From: Chloroflexota bacterium
GTDB lineage: Bacteria > Chloroflexota > Dehalococcoidia > SAR202 > UBA11138
Direction: 5' to 3'
NCBI GenBank assembly: GCA_022566975.1
Contig: JADFHV010000109.1
Span: forward strand, 1 to 7,175
DNA: 7,175 nucleotides
A program made the translations under genes and the position numbers. A model generated the notes under the pieces. That model was not told the DNA's origin and did no database searches. It worked only from the letters and a program-made list of their open reading frames with translations. Below are positions 1 to 6,139 of the stretch, piece by piece (the first letter of the stretch is position 1; each line of letters opens with the position of its first letter).

Positions 1-318
1 CGGGCCGGCAAACTACCGGCGATCCTCTATGGCCACAAACGCGAACCCGTCGGCCTGACCCTGGATCGACACGACGTCGAAATGCAACTCGCCCACGGGG
101 CCCACCTGATCAACCTCGAGATGGAGGGCCGCAAGCAGCCCTGCCTGATCAAGGACGTGCAATACGACCATCTCGGCTCGACGCCCATTCACGTCGACTT
201 GACGCGCGTGGAACTGGACGAGCGAGTCAAGGTTCGCGTGCCGATCGAAGTGCGCGGCCATGCCAAGGGCGTCGCCGAGGGCGGGGTGCTGTTTCTCGAC
301 GTCGCGGAGGTCGAGATC
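1..318 (+). pseudogene. rplY: 50S ribosomal protein L25/Ctc (TL5 type), truncated at both ends
   Basis: The first 106 codons match the L25 5S-rRNA-binding domain. The LPAILYG motif is at codons 5-11, KDVQYDHLG and the PIHVDLTRV strand follow at about codons 49-70, and the start of the C-terminal TL5-type domain (VPIEVRGHAKGVAEGGVL) follows. L25 binds 5S rRNA in the large subunit; longer Ctc forms have this extra beta domain. Roughly 20-25 N-terminal residues lie outside the window. After VEI at 316-318 the expected continuation (a Cys-containing strand, then an IPxxIxVDVS-like segment) is missing, so about half of a full-length protein of ~180-220 residues is lost. The wording resembles Planctomycetota L25 more than Chloroflexota L25, which is my impression only. 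The family call is secure; the broken state may come from assembly. Confidence 0.8.
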
Positions 319-1047
319 CTATCAAGGTGCCTCGACGATGCCGGAGGAGAGATGAACCTAACCGGGGAGATGGTGGTAAACACCTCCGGCGACTTCGTGC
401 TTGACGCCAGCCGGGATTGCCTGCCATGTTCGTCGGGCGATCGAGCCGGTGGCCTGCGCTCGCCACGTGGTGGAAAGACGCGGCCGACCTTGCGTGTCCG
501 GCATGTGGCGGCCATGAGCATCGGCGGTGATTTCGTATTGATAGAGGGGGCGAGTATCTACTTTGGATCCTCTGAGCCGCTCGTTGTCGAGGGTTCCTTT
601 GTCAACCAAAGCACCTGTCCGGACTTTTTCAACTGGACGGCCGGCGGCATAAGTTTCGACATGGCCAACAGCCGTTCGTTCCTCCAAGGCCCCGGCGGTC
701 AGTCTTTTGAGGTTGCCGGTCACGATTTCGGACCGAGTCTTGCCGGATTTGCCAGCAACTTCGCCGTCGGCGAGGTCGGCGACGCCTCAAAGCCGGGCAT
801 CAGCTCGATCATCGACCGCATATCGGCCGATGGCGGCCCGTTGTCGTCCGACGACCTGGTGGACCGGTGCCTGGACTTTGCCGGCCCCCTCACCGTCGGC
901 GCGGACACGCGAAGCGCCCTGCTGAAGTACGCCAGATCGGGGGGAGAGCTGGGCTTCGGGAGCGAGGCGGAACGCCAGAAGAGCGCCTCCCGGATCGTTC
1001 GTATGATGCAGCTCGTCGTATCAACCAAGGAATACCAGTTTGCGTGA
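1..1047 (+). CDS. Mosaic open frame: L25 fragment + surface-protein-like segment + DUF1800 C-terminus (5' partial)
   Basis: One frame stays open from base 1 to the TGA at 1045-1047 (348 codons visible), with no start visible at the left edge. The ATG at 82 is internal to the L25 homology and should not be taken as the start. Codons 1-106 read as ribosomal protein L25/Ctc. Codons 107-252 do not continue L25 and end in a Planctomycetota-like surface-protein motif. Codons 253-348 align without gaps to the last 96 residues of the DUF1800 protein encoded at 2322-3713 (57 of 96 identical by hand). No known family has this architecture. I infer a chimera, either a misassembly or an illegitimate recombination remnant, rather than a functional fusion. 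An automatic caller would probably report a single hypothetical or DUF1800 protein here. Confidence is high that the frame is open and mosaic, and low that it makes a working protein. Confidence 0.6.
   Translation, partial: RAGKLPAILYGHKREPVGLTLDRHDVEMQLAHGAHLINLEMEGRKQPCLIKDVQYDHLGSTPIHVDLTRVELDERVKVRVPIEVRGHAKGVAEGGVLFLDVAEVEILSRCLDDAGGEMNLTGEMVVNTSGDFVLDASRDCLPCSSGDRAGGLRSPRGGKTRPTLRVRHVAAMSIGGDFVLIEGASIYFGSSEPLVVEGSFVNQSTCPDFFNWTAGGISFDMANSRSFLQGPGGQSFEVAGHDFGPSLAGFASNFAVGEVGDASKPGISSIIDRISADGGPLSSDDLVDRCLDFAGPLTVGADTRSALLKYARSGGELGFGSEAERQKSASRIVRMMQLVVSTKEYQFA
319..756 (+). other. Unassigned in-frame insert, end resembling Planctomycetota surface/autotransporter-like proteins
   Basis: These 146 codons do not continue L25. 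Codons near 360-405 read GEMVVNTSGDFVLDAS, and near 513-620 SIGGDFVLIEG and VVEGSFVNQS. The last part has FNWTAGGISFD, then QSFEVAGHDFGPSLAGF and ASNFAVG. The pattern of GDFVL strands followed by F-W-x-x-G and an EVAGxDxGP..GF..NFA block is one I associate with large secreted haemagglutinin- or dockerin-like proteins of Planctomycetota. The part at about 405-510 (CLPCSSGDRAGG... to RHVAA) does not look like natural protein, so a frameshift or a further join inside is possible. Base composition around 530-640 is visibly less GC-rich than the neighbours. The assignment is by pattern only and remains tentative. Confidence 0.35.
757..1047 (+). pseudogene. C-terminal remnant of a DUF1800 protein
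   Basis: From NFAV at 757 to the stop, 96 codons align gap-free with residues 368-463 of the DUF1800 protein at 2322-3713. Shared blocks are NFAV, KPG, VDRCL, SGG-LGF, SRIVRM and the terminal YQFA. Upstream of 757 there is no similarity, so the N-terminal ~370 residues carrying the conserved DUF1800 core are absent and the fragment should be inactive. It is followed by a short repeat and NHL protein 1, echoing the DUF1800/DUF1501/repeat/NHL order downstream. This suggests it is the end of an older or paralogous module copy. If the left part of the window is misassembled, the true gene may be intact elsewhere. Confidence 0.75.
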
Positions 1048-1141
1048 GTAGTTGACAGTTAGTAGTTGACAGTTATCAGTTATCAGTAACCGACCACCCG
1101 ATACTGAATTCTAACAACTGAAAACTGAGGACTGAAAACTG
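1047..1141. repeat. TCAGTT-type short intergenic repeat with tandem 14-mer and imperfect inverted arms
   Basis: The 14-mer agtagttgacagtt occurs twice in perfect tandem (1047-1060 and 1061-1074). The first copy overlaps the last base of the preceding stop codon. Two atcagt(t/a) units follow at 1075-1088. The right half (1102-1141) carries tactga and two aactgaaaactg-like units, whose complement resembles the left half, so the whole could fold as an imperfect hairpin around a loop at about 1089-1101. Similar dispersed TCAGTT repeats occur between genes in many environmental bacteria. A related repeat lies at 4881-4948. The repeat ends 29 bases before the NHL1 start. Confidence 0.7.
1052..1079 (+). 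promoter_or_regulatory. Candidate sigma70-type promoter inside the repeat
   Basis: A perfect TTGACA lies at 1052-1057, followed after 16 bases by TATCAG (1074-1079), which matches four of six -10 positions. A second perfect TTGACA at 1066-1071 has no good -10 at the usual distance. Transcription from here would run into NHL protein 1. Because the boxes are part of the repeated unit, they may be incidental. Confidence 0.25.
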
Positions 1142-1160
1142 GGCGGGGGGCATCCCCCGG

Positions 1161-1165
1161 GGAGG
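1161..1165 (+). promoter_or_regulatory. Ribosome binding site of NHL protein 1
   Basis: GGAGG sits five bases before the ATG at 1171 and fixes this start. Directly upstream, five G (1146-1150) can pair with five C (1154-1158) around a CAT loop, giving a small hairpin next to the site that could modulate ribosome access. Confidence 0.6.
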
Positions 1166-1170
1166 GGACC

Positions 1171-2187
1171 ATGACTCGACCCTACGGGTTGCTGAGAGCG
1201 GGATTCCCATACCTCAGGTGTCTCGGCATGAGGCGGCTGACCAATTTTCCCGTCGACATCGCCCTCGGCGGAGAGGGGCGCATCTACGTGCTGTGTCGGC
1301 AGGAGGCGACCCAGGCCCTGATTCGGAAGTACACCGTGGACGACGAGGACCTTGGCACCATCGGCGAAGTCGGCAGCGACGACGGGAAGTTCGTCTGGCC
1401 GGTGAGTATCGTCGCAGACGGCAACGAGGAGCTCTTCGTCTCCGATGAGGCCCTGCACCGGGTGTCCCGGTTCGACATGGAAGGAGAGTTCCTCGGCAAG
1501 TGGGGAGAGTATGGCGATGCCGAGGGCCAGCTGAACAGGCCCGCCGGTCTGGCATTCGACCTGGAGGAAAACGTCTACGTCGTCGACGCATGGAACCACA
1601 GGGTCCAGAAGTTCACGAAGGACGGGGACTTTCTGCTGACTTGGGGCAGGTTCGGCGACGGCGAGGGCGAGTTTAACATGCCATACGGCATAGCCGTGGA
1701 TGAGCTGGGCGACGTCTACGTGGCCGACTGGCGCAACGACCGGGTCCAGAAATTTACGGCCGAGGGGGAGTTCATCTTCGCCTTCGGCCGGTCAGGCACA
1801 GGGGACGGCGAGTTCAATCGCCCCACGGGCGTGGACGTGGACGGAGACGGGGATATTTACGTGGCCGACGCTGGGAACGACCGCGTCCAGCTATTCAACT
1901 CGGAGCCCAGGTACGTCCAGAAGTTTCTCGGCGAAGCCACGCTTTCCCTCGCCGCCCGTGACTACATGATGACCAACGCCAGCCCGAACCGGATGCGCGA
2001 CATGGCCAGCCTGGACCCACAGAAGCTCCTGCGTCGCCCCACGTCGGTCAAGGTCGACGACCAGGGCCGCATGTTCATCGCCGACAACGGCTCGTACCGC
2101 GTGCAGGTCTATCAGAAGGAGGCGATCCCCCTGACCCCTCAGCAGATATCGGTACCCCGAAGGTCGTCGACTCTTCATCAGGAGTAG
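1171..2187 (+). CDS. NHL-repeat six-bladed beta-propeller protein (paralogue 1)
   Basis: The 338-residue protein consists almost entirely of NHL repeats and should form a six-bladed propeller. Blades fall at about residues 27-76, 78-123, 125-170, 172-217, 219-257 and 290-316. Each has the D-x-x-G/E-x-[VI]-Y/F-V-x-D...(D/H)RVQ(K/L)F pattern; blades 3-5 are the most regular (HRVQKF, DRVQKF, DRVQLF). A ~33-residue helical-looking insert (about 256-288) separates blades 5 and 6 and is shared with the second paralogue, as is the N-terminal RPYxLLRAGFPY...GMRRxTNFP motif. No signal peptide or membrane segment is visible, so it is probably cytoplasmic. NHL propellers usually serve as binding scaffolds and some are enzymes; no catalytic site can be named here. 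It follows a DUF1800 remnant and a repeat and precedes DUF1800/DUF1501, so a role with those proteins is inferred. It is about 68% identical to the protein at 4956-5969 (229 of 338 by hand). Confidence 0.92.
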   Translation: MTRPYGLLRAGFPYLRCLGMRRLTNFPVDIALGGEGRIYVLCRQEATQALIRKYTVDDEDLGTIGEVGSDDGKFVWPVSIVADGNEELFVSDEALHRVSRFDMEGEFLGKWGEYGDAEGQLNRPAGLAFDLEENVYVVDAWNHRVQKFTKDGDFLLTWGRFGDGEGEFNMPYGIAVDELGDVYVADWRNDRVQKFTAEGEFIFAFGRSGTGDGEFNRPTGVDVDGDGDIYVADAGNDRVQLFNSEPRYVQKFLGEATLSLAARDYMMTNASPNRMRDMASLDPQKLLRRPTSVKVDDQGRMFIADNGSYRVQVYQKEAIPLTPQQISVPRRSSTLHQE

Positions 2188-2221
2188 GGATAGCACGCGG
2201 CACGACGCGTCCGTGGACGCC

Positions 2222-2250
2222 TTGCGCCTGTACCGACGCTGAGATAAAAT
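2222..2250 (+). promoter_or_regulatory. Weak promoter candidate upstream of DUF1800
   Basis: The 134-base gap between NHL protein 1 and DUF1800 contains TTGCGC (2222-2227), a 17-base spacer, and TAAAAT (2245-2250, five of six -10 positions). It is the most AT-rich spot in the gap. The -35 box is poor (three of six). It could give the DUF1800-DUF1501 pair its own transcript. No other element is visible in the gap. Confidence 0.28.
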
Positions 2251-2321
2251 GCCGGGGATTTGGAGCAACGGGTCTGCTGCCGCATGGCGCCGCCACGACA
2301 CGGCGTGCATCGAGGAGAGCA

Positions 2322-3713
2322 GTGACTGACACCGACCTCGATCTCACCGCCCACCTTCTACGCCGGGCCGGCTTCGGCGCCGGCCGGGAGGAGCTGGAAG
2401 ACTACGCCTCCTTGCGATATGAAGACGTAGTCGAGGACCTCCTGCACCCCGAGCGTCACCCCGACGAGATCACCGACATCCTCGACCGCTACTACGACGG
2501 CGAGGGCGTACCGAGTGCCGCCGCCAAGTGGATATACCACATGGTGAACACAAGGCGTCCGCTCGAGGAGAAGATGGCCCTCTTCTGGCATCACGTCTTC
2601 GCCACCGGATGGGGTAAGTCGGAGCACGGCCCCGCCTCCTTCACTCAGATCGACACCTTCCGCCGCGTCGGAATGTCGGACGTGCGCACGATCCTCATCG
2701 AGCTGTCCCGAGACCCGGCCATGATCTTCTGGCTGGACAACAACGAAAACCGCAAGACCCAGCCCAACGAGAACTTCGGACGGGAGCTCCTGGAGCTCTT
2801 CTCCATGGGGGTCGGGAACTATACCGAGCACGACATCAAGAACGCCGCTCGGGCGTTCACGGGTTGGACCTTCTCCCAGCCGATCCCCCTATACCCCTTT
2901 GGCCACTATCCCACGCGGTTCGTCTACCGGGAGGACGACCACGACGACAGCGAGAAGACGTTCCTTGGCCAGACGGGCCGCTTCAACGGTGAGGACATCG
3001 TAGACATCATCGTCAAGCAGCCGGCCGCGGCAAGGTTCCTGTCCCGCCACCTCTACAACTTCTTTGTCGCCGACGAGCCCCAGGTGCCCGCATGGGAGCA
3101 GGTGCCTCCTCAGGACCCCGAGGCCATAGAGACGCTGATGCGGGCCTACACCGAGTCGGGCGGCGACATACGCTCCATCTTGCGGGCCCTGTTCAACTCC
3201 GACTTCTTCAAGGACGCGCGGTCCAGGAAGGTCAAGAGCCCAGCGGAGCTGGTGGCCGGTGTCATCAAGCTCGTCGGGACCTATCGGTTCCCCCAGCCGG
3301 GCCTGCTCGAGTATGCGGAGGCCACCACCCTGATGGGGCAGTCCCTCTTTGACCCGCCGACCGTGGAGGGGTGGCACACCGGCAAGGAGTGGATCGACGG
3401 AGGGACGTTGAATGAGCGCGTGAATTTCGCGGTCGACGAGGTCGCCGACGCGACGAAGCCGGGGGTCCAGTCCATCATCGAGAGGCTCGAGTCCCAGGGC
3501 GGTGCGCTGTCCCCCGACGAGTTCGTGGACCGCTGCCTCGAGCTTACGGGTCCGGTGAGCGTCGGCAGCGAGACTCGGGAGGGACTGGTGCGATACGCGG
3601 AGTCTGGTGGCGCTCTCGGCTTCGCGTCCGAGGAGGAGTCGGACCTCAGTGTCTCTCGGATCGTGCGTATGATTCAGCTCATAGTGGCATCGCGGGACTA
3701 CCAGTTCGCCTAG
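2322..3713 (+). CDS. DUF1800 family protein
   Basis: This is a full-length 463-residue member of the DUF1800 family, whose biochemical function is unknown. It usually sits beside a DUF1501 gene, as here. Typical family blocks are visible: AHLLRRAGFG at residues 10-19, EEKMALFWHHVFATGW (82-97), a long conserved core from about 110 to 182 with PNENFGRELLELFSMG (148-163) and ARAFTGWTF (176-184), HDDSEKTFLGQTG (207-219), ARFLSRHLYNFFV (237-249), FNSDFF..ARSRKVKSP.EL (291-310) and DPPTVEGWHTGKEW (344-357). The start is GTG at 2322, with GAGGAG at 2312-2317 just upstream; no better in-frame start was found. The protein begins straight in the domain, with no signal peptide. The last 96 residues are the region duplicated at 757-1047. 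DUF1501 follows after 23 bases, so the two genes are very likely co-transcribed. Confidence 0.93.
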   Translation: MTDTDLDLTAHLLRRAGFGAGREELEDYASLRYEDVVEDLLHPERHPDEITDILDRYYDGEGVPSAAAKWIYHMVNTRRPLEEKMALFWHHVFATGWGKSEHGPASFTQIDTFRRVGMSDVRTILIELSRDPAMIFWLDNNENRKTQPNENFGRELLELFSMGVGNYTEHDIKNAARAFTGWTFSQPIPLYPFGHYPTRFVYREDDHDDSEKTFLGQTGRFNGEDIVDIIVKQPAAARFLSRHLYNFFVADEPQVPAWEQVPPQDPEAIETLMRAYTESGGDIRSILRALFNSDFFKDARSRKVKSPAELVAGVIKLVGTYRFPQPGLLEYAEATTLMGQSLFDPPTVEGWHTGKEWIDGGTLNERVNFAVDEVADATKPGVQSIIERLESQGGALSPDEFVDRCLELTGPVSVGSETREGLVRYAESGGALGFASEEESDLSVSRIVRMIQLIVASRDYQFA

Positions 3714-3736
3714 CAGGGCGGGGAGGGTTTGAAACC

Positions 3737-4876
3737 ATGGCAGGCAACGGCAATGCAGAGCCACCGGTGATGGTCATCGTGCAGCTCAGCGGGGGAAACG
3801 ACTTCATGAACACCATCATCCCCTTCACGAGCTCCGTGTACCACGACTCCCGGCCGACGGTTGCCGTCCAGGCTGACGACGTCTTGCCCCTGAACGACAC
3901 CCTTGCTTGGCACCCCAGCATGGGGCCCATGAAGGAGCTTTACGACGAGGGTAAGGTCGCAATCGTCCAGGGGATCGGATACGAGAACTCAAGCCGCTCC
4001 CACTTCCGGGCCATGGACATCATGCACACGTGCGTAACCGACAGCGTCGGCACGCAGGGCTGGGTCGCCCAGGCTGTCAGGGAGCTGGACCCTAACAAAG
4101 AGAACGTGCTGACCTGCGTCAACTTCGGCCGCGGCCTTCCAAGGGCGATGGCGGCTCCCGGTGTCCCGGTAACCTCCGTAGGCGACCTCGAAAGCTACGG
4201 CCTGATGACGGGCATCGCCGACCGGCAGGAGCGAAGCGAGGCTCTGGACATCTTCAAGGCGATGTACGGTCAGGCCATCGGCACCGGGCCGGTCATGGAC
4301 TACCTGTCCCAGACGGGGCTGGACGTGCTGAAGGGCGCCGACCAGCTCAAGCTGGCCCCGGAGAGGTACGAGTCCAACGTCGAGTACGCCGACAACCCGA
4401 TAGCGAAAAGCCTCAAGGACGCTGCCAGGGTCCACCTGGCCGGTCTGGGCACGCGTGTCCTCTATGCCAGCCACGGAGGGTACGACGTCCACGCCAACGA
4501 GAACCCGACCCAGCCCAAGCTCCTGGGCGAGCTCTCGGGGGCCATCATGGACTTCTTCCAGGACCTTCGGGACCACGACGCCGCCGATGAGGTGGCCATG
4601 CTCGTCTTCACCGAGTTCGGGCGCCGCATCAAGGACAACGGCAGTGGCACAGACCACGGCTCGGGCGGTGGTGCCTTCATCATAGGCGAGCGGGTCAGCG
4701 GCGGCCTCTATGCCGAGTACCCGTCGATAGAGCCGGACCAGTGGCTCAACGGCGAGGACATGAGGCACACCGTCGACTTCCGAGGCATCTACGGGACGAT
4801 GCTGGAGCAGTGGATGGGCCTCGATCCGGCCCCCATCGTCGGCGGGACCTTCGAGCAGGTCCAGCCGTTCAAGTAA
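3737..4876 (+). CDS. DUF1501 family protein, without Tat leader
   Basis: The 379-residue protein matches DUF1501, a family related in fold to sulfatases/alkaline phosphatases but without an established activity. Visible blocks are VIVQLSGGNDFMNTIIPF (13-30), LAWHPSM (56-62), VQGIGYENSSRSHFRAMDI (77-95), GGYDVHANE (247-255), VFTEFGRRIKDNGSGTDHG (290-308), GGLYAEYPS (322-330) and DFRGIYGTMLEQWMGL (347-362). The Asp/His and Asn/Asp positions in these blocks are the conserved polar sites of the family. Most DUF1501 proteins start with a twin-arginine leader (RRxFL plus a hydrophobic stretch). Here only about ten residues precede the first core strand and no RR motif is present, so the protein should stay in the cytoplasm. 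The ATG at 3737 follows GGAGG (3722-3726) by ten bases. It is a close partner of the DUF1800 gene 23 bases upstream. Confidence 0.93.
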   Translation: MAGNGNAEPPVMVIVQLSGGNDFMNTIIPFTSSVYHDSRPTVAVQADDVLPLNDTLAWHPSMGPMKELYDEGKVAIVQGIGYENSSRSHFRAMDIMHTCVTDSVGTQGWVAQAVRELDPNKENVLTCVNFGRGLPRAMAAPGVPVTSVGDLESYGLMTGIADRQERSEALDIFKAMYGQAIGTGPVMDYLSQTGLDVLKGADQLKLAPERYESNVEYADNPIAKSLKDAARVHLAGLGTRVLYASHGGYDVHANENPTQPKLLGELSGAIMDFFQDLRDHDAADEVAMLVFTEFGRRIKDNGSGTDHGSGGGAFIIGERVSGGLYAEYPSIEPDQWLNGEDMRHTVDFRGIYGTMLEQWMGLDPAPIVGGTFEQVQPFK

Positions 4877-4880
4877 GCAA

Positions 4881-4948
4881 ATAGCTATCAGCTATCAGCC
4901 GGGGAAACGGGGTTGAGCGCTGATTGCTGATAGCTGACCGCTGAAAGC
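4881..4948. repeat. TCAGC-type inverted repeat between DUF1501 and NHL protein 2
   Basis: The left arm agctatcagctatcagc (4883-4899) pairs with 4919-4935 at 16 of 17 positions around a 19-base loop. The right arm continues with gctgaccgctgaaagct-like units to 4948. It begins a few bases after the DUF1501 stop and ends seven bases before the NHL2 ATG. It resembles the repeat at 1047-1141 in its TCAG-based units and its place before an NHL gene, though the exact bases differ. It has no U-tract, so it is not a classical terminator, but the hairpin could influence transcript processing or translation of NHL2. Confidence 0.75.
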
Positions 4949-4955
4949 TTTACCC

Positions 4956-5969
4956 ATGCCTAGACCTTACGCACTACTCAGGGCGGGCTTCCCATACGTC
5001 AAGACCATCGGCATGAGGCGGGTGACCAACTTCCCGACTGACGTCGCCCTGGGGAACGAGGGGCGGATCTACGTCCTCTGCCGTACCGATATAGCGGCCG
5101 ACGTGAGGGTACTCAACCTGGACGACGATAGCCTCGGCACTATCGGCAAGCTGGGGACGGACGATGGCGATCTTCAGTGGCCGGTCAGTATCATCGCGGA
5201 CAGCGCGGAAGAGCTTTTCGTATCGGACGAAGCCCTTCACCGCGTCTCGCGGTTCAATAGGGATGGAGAGTTTCTGGGCAAGTGGGGCGAGCAAGGGGAC
5301 GGAGATGGCAAGCTGAACGGGCCTGCGGCGATGGCGTTCGATGCCGAGGAGAATATCTACGTCGTCGACTCGCTGAGCCACCGCGTCCAGAAATTCACCA
5401 AAGACGGCAAGTTCCTTCTCAACTGGGGAGGCTTTGGGACGGAGGAGGGCGAGTTCAACTATCCCTGGGGTGTGGCGGTCGACGAGGAGGGGGACGTCTA
5501 CGTATCGGACTGGCGTAACGACCGCGTTCAGAAGTTTGCCGCCAACGGCGAGTTCATCTTCGCCTTCGGCGGCTCAGGCAACGGGGACGGCGAGTTCAAT
5601 CGGCCCGCCGGCCTTACCGTAGACAAGGACGGCGACATATACGTCGCCGACACCCTCAACAACCGGATACAGCTCTTCAATGCGGAGGCCGAGTACGTCA
5701 CCAAGTTCCTGGGGGATGCGACGCTGTCTAAGTCAGGGCGCGTCTACCTCATGTCCAACGCCAAGCCCATGCGCCTGCGGGAGATGGCCAAGCTGGAGGA
5801 GCAGAAGCTGCTCCGTAAGCCGAAGTCCGTGGTAGTGGGCGACGACGGCCTGATGTACGTGCCGGACTACGGCTCTTACAGGGTGCAGGTCTACCAGAAA
5901 GAGGCCGTACCGCTGGACGAGAGCCAGATCTTCCCCCCGCTACGGTCGCCCACCCTCGCGACGACGTAG
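4956..5969 (+). CDS. NHL-repeat six-bladed beta-propeller protein (paralogue 2)
   Basis: At 337 residues this is a close paralogue of the protein at 1171-2187, with a single one-residue gap near residue 50. NHL blades lie at about 27-75, 77-122, 124-169, 171-216, 218-256 and 289-315; clear units include HRVQKF (143-148), DRVQKF (189-194) and NRIQLF (236-241). The insert between blades 5 and 6 (about 255-287, ending in QKLLRKP) and the N-terminal RPYALLRAGFPY motif are conserved. No signal peptide is visible. The ATG at 4956 is chosen because the N-terminus matches paralogue 1, which has a good ribosome site. However, no Shine-Dalgarno sequence precedes this ATG: the 20 bases upstream belong to the inverted repeat. 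Translation may depend on read-through from DUF1501 or on an atypical signal. The protein presumably works with the upstream DUF1800/DUF1501 pair. Confidence 0.92.
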   Translation: MPRPYALLRAGFPYVKTIGMRRVTNFPTDVALGNEGRIYVLCRTDIAADVRVLNLDDDSLGTIGKLGTDDGDLQWPVSIIADSAEELFVSDEALHRVSRFNRDGEFLGKWGEQGDGDGKLNGPAAMAFDAEENIYVVDSLSHRVQKFTKDGKFLLNWGGFGTEEGEFNYPWGVAVDEEGDVYVSDWRNDRVQKFAANGEFIFAFGGSGNGDGEFNRPAGLTVDKDGDIYVADTLNNRIQLFNAEAEYVTKFLGDATLSKSGRVYLMSNAKPMRLREMAKLEEQKLLRKPKSVVVGDDGLMYVPDYGSYRVQVYQKEAVPLDESQIFPPLRSPTLATT

Positions 5970-5991
5970 CCCCGTCGACTTGCCCGCCGCA

Positions 5992-6020
5992 TACGTAGGG
6001 GCGGGTTTGAAACCCGCCCT
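5992..6020. repeat. REP-like palindrome, copy 1
   Basis: Arms gggcgggttt (5999-6008) and aaacccgccc (6010-6019) form a perfect 10-bp inverted repeat around a single G, preceded by acgtag. It begins about 30 bases past the NHL2 stop. A copy with compensatory changes is at 6331-6359. It has no U-tract; it could stabilise the 3' end of the NHL2 transcript. Similar palindromes are abundant between genes in some uncultivated Chloroflexota genomes (from memory). Confidence 0.75.
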
Positions 6021-6139
6021 CCCCGTTTCCTGCCGATCGCGACGCCCACCTAATCCATCGGCCCCTGCCGGATGCCGGACGAAGCCCTGGCCCGCCTGGC
6101 CTCGTCTTTTGTAACGGGCGGCGGTCCTCCGTGGAACAC

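Noticed and set aside
82..84. ATG at 82 as the start of the first gene
   Set aside because: L25 homology extends upstream to base 1 in the same frame, including LPAILYG, so this is an internal Met.
1047..1088. Tandem short units as a CRISPR array
   Set aside because: Units are 7-14 bases, contiguous, without spacers, and no cas genes are present.
1111..1599. Minus-strand open frame (162 codons) opposite NHL protein 1, beginning in its blade-coding region
   Set aside because: It is antisense to the NHL repeats, and a similar shadow appears opposite NHL2 at 4974-5381, as expected from coding bias; no motif.
2889..3764. Long minus-strand open frame (291 codons) opposite DUF1800
   Set aside because: It is antisense to a well-supported gene, has low-complexity His/Arg/Leu/Val-rich content and no family motif, and is expected from third-position GC bias.
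3989..4768. Minus-strand open frame (259 codons) opposite DUF1501
   Set aside because: It is a shadow of the DUF1501 gene; no ribosome site or recognisable domain.
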